A stretch of DNA of 64,000 nucleotides from Frankiales bacterium (GCA_025966315.1 JAOPUZ010000071.1:100748-164747); one strand, 5' to 3'. Positions 1 to 8,327 are shown, numbered from the stretch's first letter. Translations and numbers: made by a program. The notes: generated from the letters alone by a model not told the origin.

Positions 1-1
1 G

Positions 2-313
2 GTGGAGCGGTTGGTCGGCGAGCGGGTCACTGTCACTCGCTCGGGGCACTCGCCGCTCGTCGAGATTTCGGCGACGGGCATTACGAAGGCCTCGGGGCTG
101 GCCGCACTGGCCGATGAAAAAGGCATCTCACGCGAAGAGATCGCGGCCGTGGGTGACATGCCCAACGACGTCCCGATGCTGGAATGGGCGGGCGAGTCCT
201 ATGCCGTGGCCAACGCGCATCCCTCGGCCAAGGCGGCCGCTCGGACCATCCTCGAGCGCAGCAACGACGAGGACGCCGTGGCCCACCTGATCGAGGACAT
301 CCTCGCCCGCTGA
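2..313 (+). CDS. Cof-type HAD hydrolase, C-terminal part (5' end outside window)
   Basis: The visible ~103 residues end a haloacid-dehalogenase phosphatase of the Cof/IIB type. The motif GDMPNDVPML is HAD motif IV (the acidic Mg2+-binding loop), and the following AVANAHPSAKAAA and the acidic C-terminus are typical of sugar-phosphate or nucleotide phosphatases of this family. The nucleophile DxD motif and cap domain lie upstream of the window, so the substrate cannot be judged. The frame is already open at base 2, so the true start is outside. It converges on bpa. Confidence 0.85.
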   Translation: MERLVGERVTVTRSGHSPLVEISATGITKASGLAALADEKGISREEIAAVGDMPNDVPMLEWAGESYAVANAHPSAKAAARTILERSNDEDAVAHLIEDILAR

Positions 314-342
314 GCCAGCCGAACCGGGACGCCGCCGGCGAC

Positions 343-396
343 GGCTCGCCGCCGCGGAAGTCCGCTCGTGGCTCGCCGCTGCGGACGTCCGCTCAT
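343..396. repeat. Two tandem 27-bp imperfect repeats between converging genes
   Basis: Units at 343-369 and 370-396 match at 24 of 27 positions and both contain GGCTCGCCGC and GTCCGCTC. They fill the short gap between the HAD gene stop and the bpa stop. A related sequence with GACGTCCGCCCATAG lies after ponA at about 60713-60748, suggesting a dispersed intergenic repeat. Confidence 0.6.
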
Positions 397-401
397 AGGG
401 C

Positions 402-962
402 TCAGAGGTACTGGCCCGTGCCGTGCCCGGTCCGGTCTGGGTCGCCCGGCCGAGGATCGAGCCCGATCGGTGAACCGTCCGGCCCGAGCACAATCTGGCC
501 CGGCAGCGCTCGACCGCGCATCTGCTCCAGTTGCGATCGGGCGGCCATCTGTTGTGCAAACAGGGCGGCTTGGATGCCGTGGAAGAGACCTTCCAACCAG
601 CCCACCAGCTGAGCCTGGGCAATCCGAAGTTCGGCCTCACTGGGCACCCGGTCCTCGTCGAACGGCAACGTCAACCGGTCCAGTTCGTCCCGCAGATCCT
701 GCGAGAGGCCTTCTTCCAGTTCCCTGATCGAGGACTCGTGGATCTCTTTCAAGCGCGACCGGCCGGCTTCGTCCAGCGGCGCGGCACGAACCTCTTCGAG
801 CAGCTGTTTGATCATGGTGCCGATACGCATCACCTTCGCCGGCTGCTCCACCTGGCCGGATAGCGGGGAAGCGTCGTTGACGGGGACGACTTGTCCGTCC
901 GCGCCGTCCTCGTCCGTAGTAGGTTCGCCGGCTGCCGGGCCCTGCTGATCTGGATGGGTCAT
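402..962 (-). CDS. bpa: Bacterial proteasome activator Bpa (DUF2587)
   Basis: About 186 residues. Bpa forms an ATP-independent ring that docks on the 20S proteasome of actinobacteria through a C-terminal GQYL motif. This protein ends exactly in GQYL, and its middle (PAKVMRIGTMIKQLLEEVR through GWLEGLFHGIQAALFAQQM) is the conserved helical bundle. The N-terminal ~45 residues are acidic and probably disordered. I chose ATG at 962 (MTHPDQQ) over an upstream in-frame GTG at 983 because family proteins start with a short acidic tail; a G-rich stretch lies just before the ATG. Presence of Bpa implies a 20S proteasome elsewhere in the genome. Confidence 0.92.
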   Translation of the reverse strand: MTHPDQQGPAAGEPTTDEDGADGQVVPVNDASPLSGQVEQPAKVMRIGTMIKQLLEEVRAAPLDEAGRSRLKEIHESSIRELEEGLSQDLRDELDRLTLPFDEDRVPSEAELRIAQAQLVGWLEGLFHGIQAALFAQQMAARSQLEQMRGRALPGQIVLGPDGSPIGLDPRPGDPDRTGHGTGQYL

Positions 963-999
963 GACCCCAGTCTGCCCATCCACGGCCGAAGAACACAGG

Positions 1000-1031
1000 C
1001 GGGGCCGGTCACCCCGTGGTGACCGGCCCCG
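1000..1031. terminator. Strong GC-rich hairpin
   Basis: A perfect 14-bp stem (CGGGGCCGGTCACC against its complement at 1018-1031) with a 4-nt loop at 1014-1017. It lies just after the ScyD-like gene on the minus strand and before bpa. No U-tract follows, as is common for actinobacterial terminators. Confidence 0.7.
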
Positions 1032-1078
1032 CTGCTCCGTACTGTTGTGTGGCCTGAATGCGCGTGCTTGAGCTTGAA

Positions 1079-2236
1079 TCAGCCCCGTGGACCCGCAGCG
1101 AACGCCTTCTTCGACACGGTCACGACCTGCGCCTGCGCTGACGGCGGGCCGAACAGGTCGAGCACCGAGAACTGCGTGGCGTACAGCGTGCCGCAGTTGA
1201 TCGTCAGGCCGGCGGGCAGGTGAACCGGTGCGTACGTCCGCTTGCCGTTCGGTGCGATCTTCACTATCCGGCCGGCTTTACTCGGATCCGCGTTCGGGTC
1301 CTCCGGGTCCTGTCCGTAGAACAGCTCGCTCACATAGACCGAACCGTCATTGCCCACGGCCACACCGGTCGCGTCGGTCAGGTCGCCCCAGACCCGCTTG
1401 ACGTGACCCGTCCACTTGTCGAGTTGCCAGACCCGAGCGGCATTCGGTGCCTCGGCACCAAGCCCCGAAACGTAGATGTCGCCATTGGGACCGACGGCCA
1501 GACCGGTCGGCACCGGATCGCAACCGGGATGCTGCGCATCGTTGTTCGGTGCACCGGCGCAGGCACCGGTGGTGATGTTGCGCGGCGCGAAGAACGTCGT
1601 GACCTTGCCGTGCGGCGATACCGCCAGCACGTCGTTGGCTCCGGCGTCGGCCACCAGCACCCGGAAGCCTTGATCCAGAACGGCGAACGGGTTGCTCAGG
1701 GAGTCATCCGTCTCGGCCGGGTGCAGCGGATCGGCACCTTGAAACTGCCCGTCGGGATTGTGCTTCAGCTCGTACTTGAGCAAGTCCGCAACCACTTTGG
1801 TGCTGCCATTGGACCTGACTTTGATGAGTGGCGCGGTGGCGGGCGCGGACTGCGTCTCGGGAATGTAGCCCTGCGTTGCGTACACGCCGCCGCGACCGAC
1901 GTCGAGACCGCTCAAGCCTTGAATATTGGTGGCAAAGGCGGTGTGCGCGCCAGTCTTCAGATCAACTTTCGTGATCTGGCCGATGGCGGCCTCGGCGACG
2001 AACAGTTTTCCGTTCGCTCCGAAGGCAATCGACGATGCGCCATTGAACCCGGATGCGACCACGTTGATGGCCGGCTTGGACGAGTGTGAATGGCCGCGTT
2101 TGCCGTGCCATTGCAGCGAATGATCGCTGCCGGCCGATGTGGTGTGCGCCGCTGCGGGCGCGGCGAGCGCGAGGCTGACGCCAACCGCCAGTACTCCGCT
2201 CAGTGCGATGGTCGAACCTGTTCTGAGCCGTATCAC
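1079..2236 (-). CDS. Secreted ScyD/ScyE-family beta-propeller protein
   Basis: 385 residues from GTG at 2236, preceded by AAGGGGGG. A Sec signal peptide is clear: basic MIRLRTG, a hydrophobic stretch of about 20 residues, then AAPAAAHT cleavage. The mature part has repeated NHL-like blades such as ASSIAFGANGKLFVAEAA, PTGLAVGPNGDIYVSG and ATGVAVGNDGSVYVSEL, the pattern of the ScyD/ScyE family, which is widespread in actinobacteria and has no settled function there. Four cysteines could form disulfides outside the cell. Monocistronic: a hairpin follows at 1000-1031 and about 130 bp of empty leader precede it. Confidence 0.85.
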   Translation of the reverse strand: MIRLRTGSTIALSGVLAVGVSLALAAPAAAHTTSAGSDHSLQWHGKRGHSHSSKPAINVVASGFNGASSIAFGANGKLFVAEAAIGQITKVDLKTGAHTAFATNIQGLSGLDVGRGGVYATQGYIPETQSAPATAPLIKVRSNGSTKVVADLLKYELKHNPDGQFQGADPLHPAETDDSLSNPFAVLDQGFRVLVADAGANDVLAVSPHGKVTTFFAPRNITTGACAGAPNNDAQHPGCDPVPTGLAVGPNGDIYVSGLGAEAPNAARVWQLDKWTGHVKRVWGDLTDATGVAVGNDGSVYVSELFYGQDPEDPNADPSKAGRIVKIAPNGKRTYAPVHLPAGLTINCGTLYATQFSVLDLFGPPSAQAQVVTVSKKAFAAGPRG

Positions 2237-2368
2237 GTGGACCCCCCTTGATTCCCGTGGCTGCGCTGCTGAACTCGGGATTGAGGGATATTAATCACAT
2301 GAATTGAGAAACGCACAGGCCTCTCTTAGCATTATCGCCGATATTGCCGCGTAATTCGGATTGGCTCC

Positions 2369-3355
2369 TTACGGCCGCCGAACGTCAAGAACGACCTTTC
2401 CGACATGAGTGCTGGCGGCCAGGATTCGGTGGGCCTCAGCGGCTTCGGCCAGTGGCAGGACTCGATCGACCACTGGGCGTATTTTGCCCGCTTCGATGAG
2501 CGGCCAGACGTGCGCTTCGGTACCGGCCACGATGGCGGCTTTCTGGTCCAGCGGCCGTGCTCGCAGGCCGGCGGCATAGATCGTCCCGCGACACGCCATC
2601 AGCGCACCGAGGTTCAGCTCGCCGGCAATCCCGCCGACCATCCCGATAACCGCAATGCGGCCAGCCATCGCCAGCGAGGCCACATTGCCGCCGATGTACT
2701 TTGCCCCGACGGTGTCGAGGATGACGTCCACGCCCGCGCCGTCCGTCTGCGCCTTGACCACCTCCACGAAGTCCTGCTCGCGGTAGTTGATCGCGACATC
2801 CGCGCCGAGATCGCGGCAGGCCGCCACCTTGACGTCGGTCCCGGCCGTCGCGAACACGCGCGCACCCTGGGCCTTGGCCAGTTGGATCGCGATCGTGCCG
2901 ATGCCGGACGAGCCGCCGTGCACCAAGAACGATTCCCCGGGAGCGAGCTTCGAGTTGTCGAAAACCATCGACCACACCGTGCAGGCAACCTCTGGAATCG
3001 ACCCGGCCGTGACCAGATCAATGCCCGCGGGGACCCGCATCAACTGCCCGGCCGGTGCGGTCGCGAACTCGGCGTACCCACCACCGGCCAGCAACGCGCA
3101 GACCTCCTCGCCGACCTGCCAGCCGGTGACGCCCGGACCCAGTTCAGCGATCCGCCCGCTGCACTCCAGACCCAGAATCGTCGACACCCCACGCGGTGGC
3201 GGGTAATTACCCTCGCGTTGCATCAGGTCGGCGCGGTTGACGGCCGTCGCGGTCACCTCGATCAGAACCTCGCCCGCTCCGGGCGATGGTCGGGGCACTT
3301 CGGCCAGGACCAGCACTTCGGGACCACCAGGACCGGAAGCGACTGCGGCTTTCAT
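2369..3355 (-). CDS. Zinc-independent quinone oxidoreductase (MDR family, PIG3-like)
   Basis: 328 residues of the medium-chain dehydrogenase/reductase family: an N-terminal GroES-like domain (about 1-120) and a Rossmann domain with the nucleotide motif VHGGSSGIGTIAIQLAKAQGA near residue 150. The zinc ligands of alcohol dehydrogenases are absent, as in NAD(P)H:quinone reductases of the PIG3/TP53I3 type. The ATG overlaps by 4 nt (ATGA) the stop of a 20-codon upstream frame at 3352-3414, which suggests translational coupling. Exact substrate unknown. Confidence 0.9.
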   Translation of the reverse strand: MKAAVASGPGGPEVLVLAEVPRPSPGAGEVLIEVTATAVNRADLMQREGNYPPPRGVSTILGLECSGRIAELGPGVTGWQVGEEVCALLAGGGYAEFATAPAGQLMRVPAGIDLVTAGSIPEVACTVWSMVFDNSKLAPGESFLVHGGSSGIGTIAIQLAKAQGARVFATAGTDVKVAACRDLGADVAINYREQDFVEVVKAQTDGAGVDVILDTVGAKYIGGNVASLAMAGRIAVIGMVGGIAGELNLGALMACRGTIYAAGLRARPLDQKAAIVAGTEAHVWPLIEAGKIRPVVDRVLPLAEAAEAHRILAASTHVGKVVLDVRRP

Positions 3356-3414
3356 GAAGTCACCGGTTCTTCGCGCTCACTCATAACGGTCACCGGCTCG
3401 TTGCGCTCACTCAT
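3352..3414 (-). CDS. Putative 20-residue leader peptide built from a tandem repeat
   Basis: ATG at 3414 opens MSERNEPVTV-MSEREEPVTS and stops in TGA overlapping the ATG of the quinone oxidoreductase. The DNA is two 30-bp tandem copies (3414-3385 and 3384-3355), each beginning ATGAGTGAGCGC. Either a coupled leader peptide or a dispersed intergenic repeat that happens to be open; no clear ribosome binding site is seen before 3414. Confidence 0.35.
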   Translation of the reverse strand: MSERNEPVTVMSEREEPVTS

Positions 3415-3453
3415 GACCGCCAAACCTACCCGGACGGCCGGCCGCGGTTGGGA

Positions 3454-4122
3454 TCAGACCGCGGTTGAGAACGCCAGCGCCCGCAAGGCGTCGAGCTCGT
3501 CTCCCAGCCGTTCGACGGCGTCCCAGTCGATGACGGCGCCGCACCGAACGAGCCAGTTGGCCAGCATCCGGTGGCCGCCTTCGGTCAGCACGGATTCCGG
3601 GTGGAACTGAACGCCGTCGATCGGCAGCGTTCGATGCCTGATGGCCATCACGACCTCGGAAGCGGTGCTGCCGGTGATCTCGATCTCAGGCGGCAGGGTC
3701 TCAGCCCGAACCGCAAGCGAGTGATAGCGGGTTGCCGTGAACGGCGACGGGAGGCCGGCCAGCACGCCGGCGCCCTGATGCAGCACCTCGGAGGTTTTGC
3801 CATGCAGCAGTTCGGGCGCACGGTCGACGACTCCACCGAACGCGGCCCCGATGGCCTGATGTCCCAGGCAGACCCCGAACAGCGGCAGTTCGAGGCGAGC
3901 GCATTCCAGGACGATGTCCATGCTGGCGCCGGCTTCTTCTGGCGTCCCGGGCCCAGGCGAGATCAGCACCCCGTCCACCCCGAACCCGGCAACTTCGGCG
4001 GCCGTCACCTCGTCGTTGCGGCGAACCTCGACCTCAGCGCCGAGTTGGGCCAGGTACTGCACGAGGTTGTAGACGAAGCTGTCGTAGTTGTCGACGACGA
4101 GGATGCGGGTCACGCCGTCCAT
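3454..4122 (-). CDS. trpG: Aminodeoxychorismate/anthranilate synthase component II (class I glutamine amidotransferase)
   Basis: 222 residues. The nucleophile elbow FGVCLGHQAIGAAFGG holds the catalytic Cys, and FHPESVLTEGGHRML supplies the His-Glu pair; the N-terminal DNYDSFVYNLVQYL is typical of TrpG/PabA. It releases ammonia from glutamine for the chorismate-using partner, in folate and/or tryptophan synthesis. No component I gene is adjacent. In mycobacteria trpG sits at this position next to pknB; that kinase cluster is absent here. TrpG and PabA cannot be separated by sequence alone and one protein often serves both enzymes. Confidence 0.92.
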   Translation of the reverse strand: MDGVTRILVVDNYDSFVYNLVQYLAQLGAEVEVRRNDEVTAAEVAGFGVDGVLISPGPGTPEEAGASMDIVLECARLELPLFGVCLGHQAIGAAFGGVVDRAPELLHGKTSEVLHQGAGVLAGLPSPFTATRYHSLAVRAETLPPEIEITGSTASEVVMAIRHRTLPIDGVQFHPESVLTEGGHRMLANWLVRCGAVIDWDAVERLGDELDALRALAFSTAV

Positions 4123-4144
4123 GGTGCCATCAGCAACAGACTCC

Positions 4145-4315
4145 TTATTGAGTGACGGTGCCCGGGCCGGTGATCGGGTTGGCCGGCAGCTTCGGCTCGA
4201 CCCAGGGGAAGATCACGAACAGCAACAGTGCGGCGATTGCGGCGACCAGCAGGAACGCCTGCAGCACTCGCAGCGCCGTCACGCCGGGCAGATGACGCCA
4301 GATCCAGACGTACAT
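4145..4315 (-). CDS. Small single-pass membrane protein (56 aa)
   Basis: 56 residues: MYVWIWRHLPG, a hydrophobic segment LQAFLLVAAIAALLLFVIF, then a short outer tail with PITGPGTVTQ. ATG at 4315 lies 2 nt beyond the sortase stop, and GGAGGG inside the last sortase codons gives a good ribosome binding site. It is therefore translated from the sortase message. Similar short proteins accompany sortase E and trpG in other actinobacteria (from memory). Function unknown; a partner of the sortase is a guess from position. Confidence 0.75.
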   Translation of the reverse strand: MYVWIWRHLPGVTALRVLQAFLLVAAIAALLLFVIFPWVEPKLPANPITGPGTVTQ

Positions 4316-4317
4316 GA

Positions 4318-5259
4318 TTAGAGCGTCCCTCCTGGCAGTTCCTTCGGTATCGCCGAACCTCGCACCGCAACCGCACGGGCCAATGAAGCGTGAATGATCA
4401 TCCGCTGGTTCGCGGTGTACTTCGGGTGACAGGTTGTGAGTGTCAGCAGCGCGCGCGAGGCCGCCGTGTTCGGATGATTGGGTACCGGATCGATGACGCC
4501 GATGTCGCTCGGGTCGACGATCTCGCGACCGACCACGCCCTGCTTGTCCGGCGCGGCCAGCGCGGCCTCGATAGCCTTGTTCCGCTTGTCCTTGTCGGGC
4601 TGCTTGAGCGCTGCCGCGTAGGCGGCCTGATCGCCCAGTACCCGATAGACGTACCAGTTGCCGGCGGTTTGCACGACCACGGCGTCGCCCGGGACGAGCT
4701 GGTCGAGGTTCAGGAAGGGCTCGCCCTTACCGACGCGGTGACCGGCCACCGCGAAGTTTCCGAGCTGGCCGGGCACCGCGGTATCCGTGTAGTGGCCCGG
4801 TCCCCGCTCGAGCGCGGCATCGTCGGTGCCTTGCACGATCGTCCAAGCGAAGTCCTTTCCGAATCGGGGTATGTAGAGGTTGGCGAAGCCCTCACCCGCC
4901 GGGATCACCACCTGCTTGCCGGACGGCAGGTTGAGCCGGTCCTCGCCATGCAGCGGGTCCTGACCCTGCTGCCAGCTCTGGGCCAACTGCTGGTGCACCT
5001 GACTCTGCTTCTGGTGGGCGAACAGGTTCGACACCCACACCTCGTAGACCACGAACAACAGCAGCACCAGACCGGCGGTGATCAGGGTCTGACCGATACC
5101 GCGGACGAAGGTACGTACCACGTCGCCGAATCCGCGGCGCCGGCCTCCACTCGATCCACCGCCCGGGTCGACCGCGGCTGGCGGCGGCGGCGGAACCGTG
5201 CCGACCCCACCGGTCGTCGACGGAATGGTCGCTTGGTCGTCGCCGGAGTTCTCAGTCAT
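4318..5259 (-). CDS. Class E sortase
   Basis: 313 residues. A proline- and glycine-rich cytoplasmic N-terminus (about 1-45), one membrane anchor (IGQTLITAGLVLLLFVVYEVW, about 55-75), then the sortase beta-barrel. Catalytic residues are visible: His in NFAVAGHRVG, Cys in LTLTTCHPKY, and Arg in NQRMIIHA. Class E enzymes, common in high-GC actinobacteria, join LAxTG-type substrates to peptidoglycan. No substrate with such a motif is seen in this window. It forms a transcription unit with the 56-residue membrane protein downstream. Confidence 0.92.
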   Translation of the reverse strand: MTENSGDDQATIPSTTGGVGTVPPPPPAAVDPGGGSSGGRRRGFGDVVRTFVRGIGQTLITAGLVLLLFVVYEVWVSNLFAHQKQSQVHQQLAQSWQQGQDPLHGEDRLNLPSGKQVVIPAGEGFANLYIPRFGKDFAWTIVQGTDDAALERGPGHYTDTAVPGQLGNFAVAGHRVGKGEPFLNLDQLVPGDAVVVQTAGNWYVYRVLGDQAAYAAALKQPDKDKRNKAIEAALAAPDKQGVVGREIVDPSDIGVIDPVPNHPNTAASRALLTLTTCHPKYTANQRMIIHASLARAVAVRGSAIPKELPGGTL

Positions 5260-5385
5260 CGATTCTCATGCCCGCTCTGCCTGCCGCTGTTGCCGCCGAT
5301 GCTCTCACTATCGGCTGTGGCCGTCCTCATGTAATGAACGCATGTCGCACCAGCCGTTCATAACGGTCGCTCGGCCCCATTTCGG

Positions 5386-6150
5386 TTACCCACCCAGGGT
5401 CGCAAAGTTCAGCCCGATCGGCGCGCTATACGCCGGAACAGTGATGGATTTCTGATCGTCTACTTCATATTTGAGGCCGTAGGAACGCGCGTCCTTGCGA
5501 TACTGGCCAAGATTGATCGAGGCGTTCAGGGCGTCCCGCATGTCTGGTTGCGGCCCGATGGCCTCGATGTCGAAGGGCGGCGAGTACACCTTGCCGTTGA
5601 GCAGCAGCGTGTTGCCGACACAGCGGACTGCGCTGGTGGCAATCACCCGCTGGCCCATGATCTGCATTGCCTCTGCGCCACCGGCCCAGAGCGCGTTCAC
5701 CGCGGCCTGCATGTCGGACTGGTGGACTAGGAGCGTATTGGGGTCCACGTTCGGGTCCGTGATGTTCTCGTGGGAGTCGTCCAACACCACGTGCAGCCCG
5801 GGCCCGCGGACGGCGACCAAACCGCCGGGCAACTGAAGTGGTGCGGATTTGGCCTTGATGGCGGCGATCCCGGCATCGGACCGGCCCAGCTGGTTGGTGG
5901 CCGCTTCGACCTGCTGTTGTAGCTGCTTGACCTGGTTGTCCTGTTCGGCCCCCTGCGCCTCTGCTTTGCGAATCAGATCCGCGACATCGGTGCGACCGGC
6001 CGAGCGAAGATCTGTCCCGCGTGCGGTGTGGGCGGTGGTGGCGACGAGCAAACCGGCCGCGAGGGCGACGACCGGCACCAACACCTGCCAGCCGGTCGGG
6101 CGACGCGGGCGACGTCGACGGCGTAACGGGCCGGGCAGCGTGAGTCGCAT
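5386..6150 (-). CDS. DUF881 membrane protein
   Basis: About 254 residues. Start ATG at 6150 is preferred over GTG at 6183 because AGGAGG lies 6-7 nt before it. Arginine-rich N-terminus, one membrane segment (VLVPVVALAAGLLVATTAH), a coiled coil (about residues 55-95, AEAQGAEQDNQVKQLQQQVEAAT), then the DUF881 domain with the signature GPGLHVVLDDSH and GAEAMQIMGQRV. Homologues (Rv0012 in M. tuberculosis) lie at the same place beside crgA and are thought to belong to the envelope or divisome neighbourhood; biochemical role unknown. Divergent from crgA. Confidence 0.9.
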   Translation of the reverse strand: MRLTLPGPLRRRRRPRRPTGWQVLVPVVALAAGLLVATTAHTARGTDLRSAGRTDVADLIRKAEAQGAEQDNQVKQLQQQVEAATNQLGRSDAGIAAIKAKSAPLQLPGGLVAVRGPGLHVVLDDSHENITDPNVDPNTLLVHQSDMQAAVNALWAGGAEAMQIMGQRVIATSAVRCVGNTLLLNGKVYSPPFDIEAIGPQPDMRDALNASINLGQYRKDARSYGLKYEVDDQKSITVPAYSAPIGLNFATLGG

Positions 6151-6357
6151 GGTTGCCCTCCTGCCCGCCGTCGGTGTTGTCACTGTCGTCGATGTGCCGT
6201 CGATGTGTCGTCACTATGCCTTCGATGTGCCAGCGCTGTGCCGTCGAAGTCTTGCCAGCCGCGGTGGTTGCGCTGCTGCCGTAGTTGCCGGTATTCGAGG
6301 CGTCGCTCTGGCTCTGCGACTACGCTAGCTGCACCGCTGTCCCGAGGAGAGATCACC

Positions 6358-6627
6358 GTGCCGAAGTCCAAGGTCCGCAAGAAGCCGAGCTATGCGGCGC
6401 CGTTGCCGTCCTCGAGCGGCACGAGCGGCCAGCGCCAAGCGAAGCCCAGCCCGACGTGGTACCCGATCACGATGGTCGCCCTGCTCATCGTCGGACTCGC
6501 GTACATCGTCGTCTACTACGTGGCCAGCCAGAGCGTTCCGTTGATGCGGGACCTGGGTAACTGGAATTTCGGCGTCGGCTTCGGCTTCTTGGTGATCGGT
6601 CTCGGCATGGCGGTGCGCTGGCGCTAA
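6358..6627 (+). CDS. crgA: Cell division protein CrgA
   Basis: 89 residues from GTG at 6358 with GAGGAGA upstream. N-terminal basic and Ser/Pro-rich cytoplasmic tail (PKSKVRKKPSYAAP), then two membrane helices (TMVALLIVGLAYIVVYYVA and FGVGFGFLVIGLGMAV) separated by a short loop with the conserved LGNWNF. CrgA helps stabilise the septal complex (FtsZ, FtsI and Wag31 partners in mycobacteria). Position between DUF881 and rhomboid/ppiA is conserved. Its stop codon overlaps the stop of the convergent rhomboid gene by 2 nt. Confidence 0.95.
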   Translation: MPKSKVRKKPSYAAPLPSSSGTSGQRQAKPSPTWYPITMVALLIVGLAYIVVYYVASQSVPLMRDLGNWNFGVGFGFLVIGLGMAVRWR

Positions 6628-7712
6628 GGCGCCGAGTTGTCCACAGCTTCTTCCACCGTTGTGATTACACGGTTGTAGTTCTCCCCAGGCTCATCCACAG
6701 TGTGGACAACTTTCAGAACATTGCCCGCCGCCGGCGCGGCAGCGGCCACGACGCCCGGCACGGCACCCGCCGTCGGCGCGGCGCGCGCACCGTTGGGCTG
6801 CGGGATCTCGTAATTGCTCAGCGAACCGATGCGAACCCCGGCAATGACCAACAGGGCAACCAGCAGACCGCCCAATCCGGCAACTTGGATGGCCGTCGTT
6901 CGCTGGGTGAATGGTTTGGCGTTCATGCTCCAACCCAGCAGGGCCAGTGTGGCGAGGCCGCCGATGACGAAACCGCCGATGTGTCCCAGCTTCGAGATGC
7001 CCGGCACCGAGAACGTGATGAGGAAGTTGACGCCGATCGTGATCAGTAGCGAGCGGCGATCAAAGCCCACGATGCGCGACAGCACCAGCGCGCAGGCGAA
7101 CATGCCATAGATCGCGCCGGATGCGCCGGCCACCGACCCCAGCACGCCGCCGAACACGAGCACCCCCACCGAACCGCCGAGCGCGGCCAGCAGGTACACA
7201 GCGGCGAAACGCCACCATCCGAGGATCCGCTCGAGCGCCGGACCGACCATGTACAGCGCGATCATGTTGACGATCAGGTGGAACGGACCGATGTGTAAGA
7301 ACGCAGCCGTGATCAGCCGTTCGTAGTCGTGATTGTGACCGACGAGGTACGGCGTGAGAAGCCAGTCCGAATACAGCTTCGACCCAGTGTTGTCGGCCAA
7401 CGTGCCGCCCGGTGACAGCGCGGTGGCGATGTAGGCCAGCACGTTGAGCGCGATCAAGCCGTACGAGACGAAGGGCCGCGCGTTGCTGACCCGGGCACCT
7501 ACGACGGTCCGGGCGCGCCGAACCGTCGCGGCACCGGCCCGAACGTCGTCCGGGCACTGGAAGCCGACCGAGGCCGCGTACTGGCACTCGGGGCAGATCG
7601 GACGGTTGCAGCGGACGCACCGCACGCCGGTCGGACGGTCCGGGTGCCGATAGCATCCAGGGAAGTCCGGCGCCGGAAAATAGTCGCCCGCGGGCGGTTG
7701 CGTCGGCTGCAT
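6624..7712 (-). CDS. Rhomboid-family intramembrane serine protease with N-terminal zinc-binding motif
   Basis: 362 residues. N-terminus holds CYRHPDRPTGVRCVRCNRPICPECQ, a B-box-like Cys/His zinc site, then about six membrane helices. Catalytic Ser is in GASGAIYGMFACA and the His in KLGHIGGFVIG; the conserved HIGPFHLIVNMIALYMVG is present. It cleaves membrane-anchored substrates inside the bilayer. The C-terminal ~80 residues are a low-complexity Ala/Gly tail. ppiA lies 13 bp upstream on the same strand, so they are probably co-transcribed. Equivalent of Rv0110-type actinobacterial rhomboids. Confidence 0.92.
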   Translation of the reverse strand: MQPTQPPAGDYFPAPDFPGCYRHPDRPTGVRCVRCNRPICPECQYAASVGFQCPDDVRAGAATVRRARTVVGARVSNARPFVSYGLIALNVLAYIATALSPGGTLADNTGSKLYSDWLLTPYLVGHNHDYERLITAAFLHIGPFHLIVNMIALYMVGPALERILGWWRFAAVYLLAALGGSVGVLVFGGVLGSVAGASGAIYGMFACALVLSRIVGFDRRSLLITIGVNFLITFSVPGISKLGHIGGFVIGGLATLALLGWSMNAKPFTQRTTAIQVAGLGGLLVALLVIAGVRIGSLSNYEIPQPNGARAAPTAGAVPGVVAAAAPAAGNVLKVVHTVDEPGENYNRVITTVEEAVDNSAP

Positions 7713-7725
7713 ACCGAGAGAACGG

Positions 7726-8259
7726 TCAGGCCTCGGAAATGGTTACCGAGTTGATCGTGATGTCCGTGACCGGCCGGTCAGCGGCGCCGGTCCGGGTCGT
7801 GCCGACGGCGTCCACTACCGCGCGGCTCTCGGCGTCGGCCACCTCGCCGAAGATCGTGTGTTTGAAGTTCAGCCAGTTGGTGGCGATCGTGGTGATGAAG
7901 AACTGGCTGCCGTTGGTGTTCGGGCCCGCGTTGGCCATAGCCAGCAGGTACGGACGGTCGAAGCTGAGCTCCGGGTGGAACTCATCGGCAAACTCGTAAC
8001 CCGGGCCGCCGGTACCCCGGCCCAGCGGATCCCCGCCCTGGATCATGAAGTTCTCGATCACGCGGTGGAAGATCGTCCCGTCGTACAAGTTGTCGGTGGT
8101 CTTGTCACCAGTCGCCGGATGCGTCCACTCCTTGGCGCCGGTCGCTAGGTCCACGAAGTTCTTCACCGTCTTCGGGGCGTGATTGCCGAAGAGATTGATG
8201 TTGATGTCACCGGCCGAGGTGTGCAGGGTGGCCGTCTGAGTCGTATTCGCCGAAGTCAC
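7726..8259 (-). CDS. ppiA: Cyclophilin-type peptidyl-prolyl cis-trans isomerase
   Basis: 177 residues from GTG at 8259. Typical cyclophilin core: [30 protein letters not shown], where Arg, Phe and Gln residues form the active site, and GSQFFITT. No signal peptide, so cytoplasmic. It speeds proline isomerisation in folding proteins. In M. tuberculosis PpiA (Rv0009) occupies the same position after the ileT-alaT pair. Here the MurT operon, the VapA gene and the AICE now separate it from the tRNAs. Confidence 0.95.
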   Translation of the reverse strand: MTSANTTQTATLHTSAGDININLFGNHAPKTVKNFVDLATGAKEWTHPATGDKTTDNLYDGTIFHRVIENFMIQGGDPLGRGTGGPGYEFADEFHPELSFDRPYLLAMANAGPNTNGSQFFITTIATNWLNFKHTIFGEVADAESRAVVDAVGTTRTGAADRPVTDITINSVTISEA

Positions 8260-8327
8260 GGTACAAATGCTCCAATCGCGGTGGGCTGATCTCGTCCATC
8301 CTTACACGCACGCGCCGGCCGGTGGCG

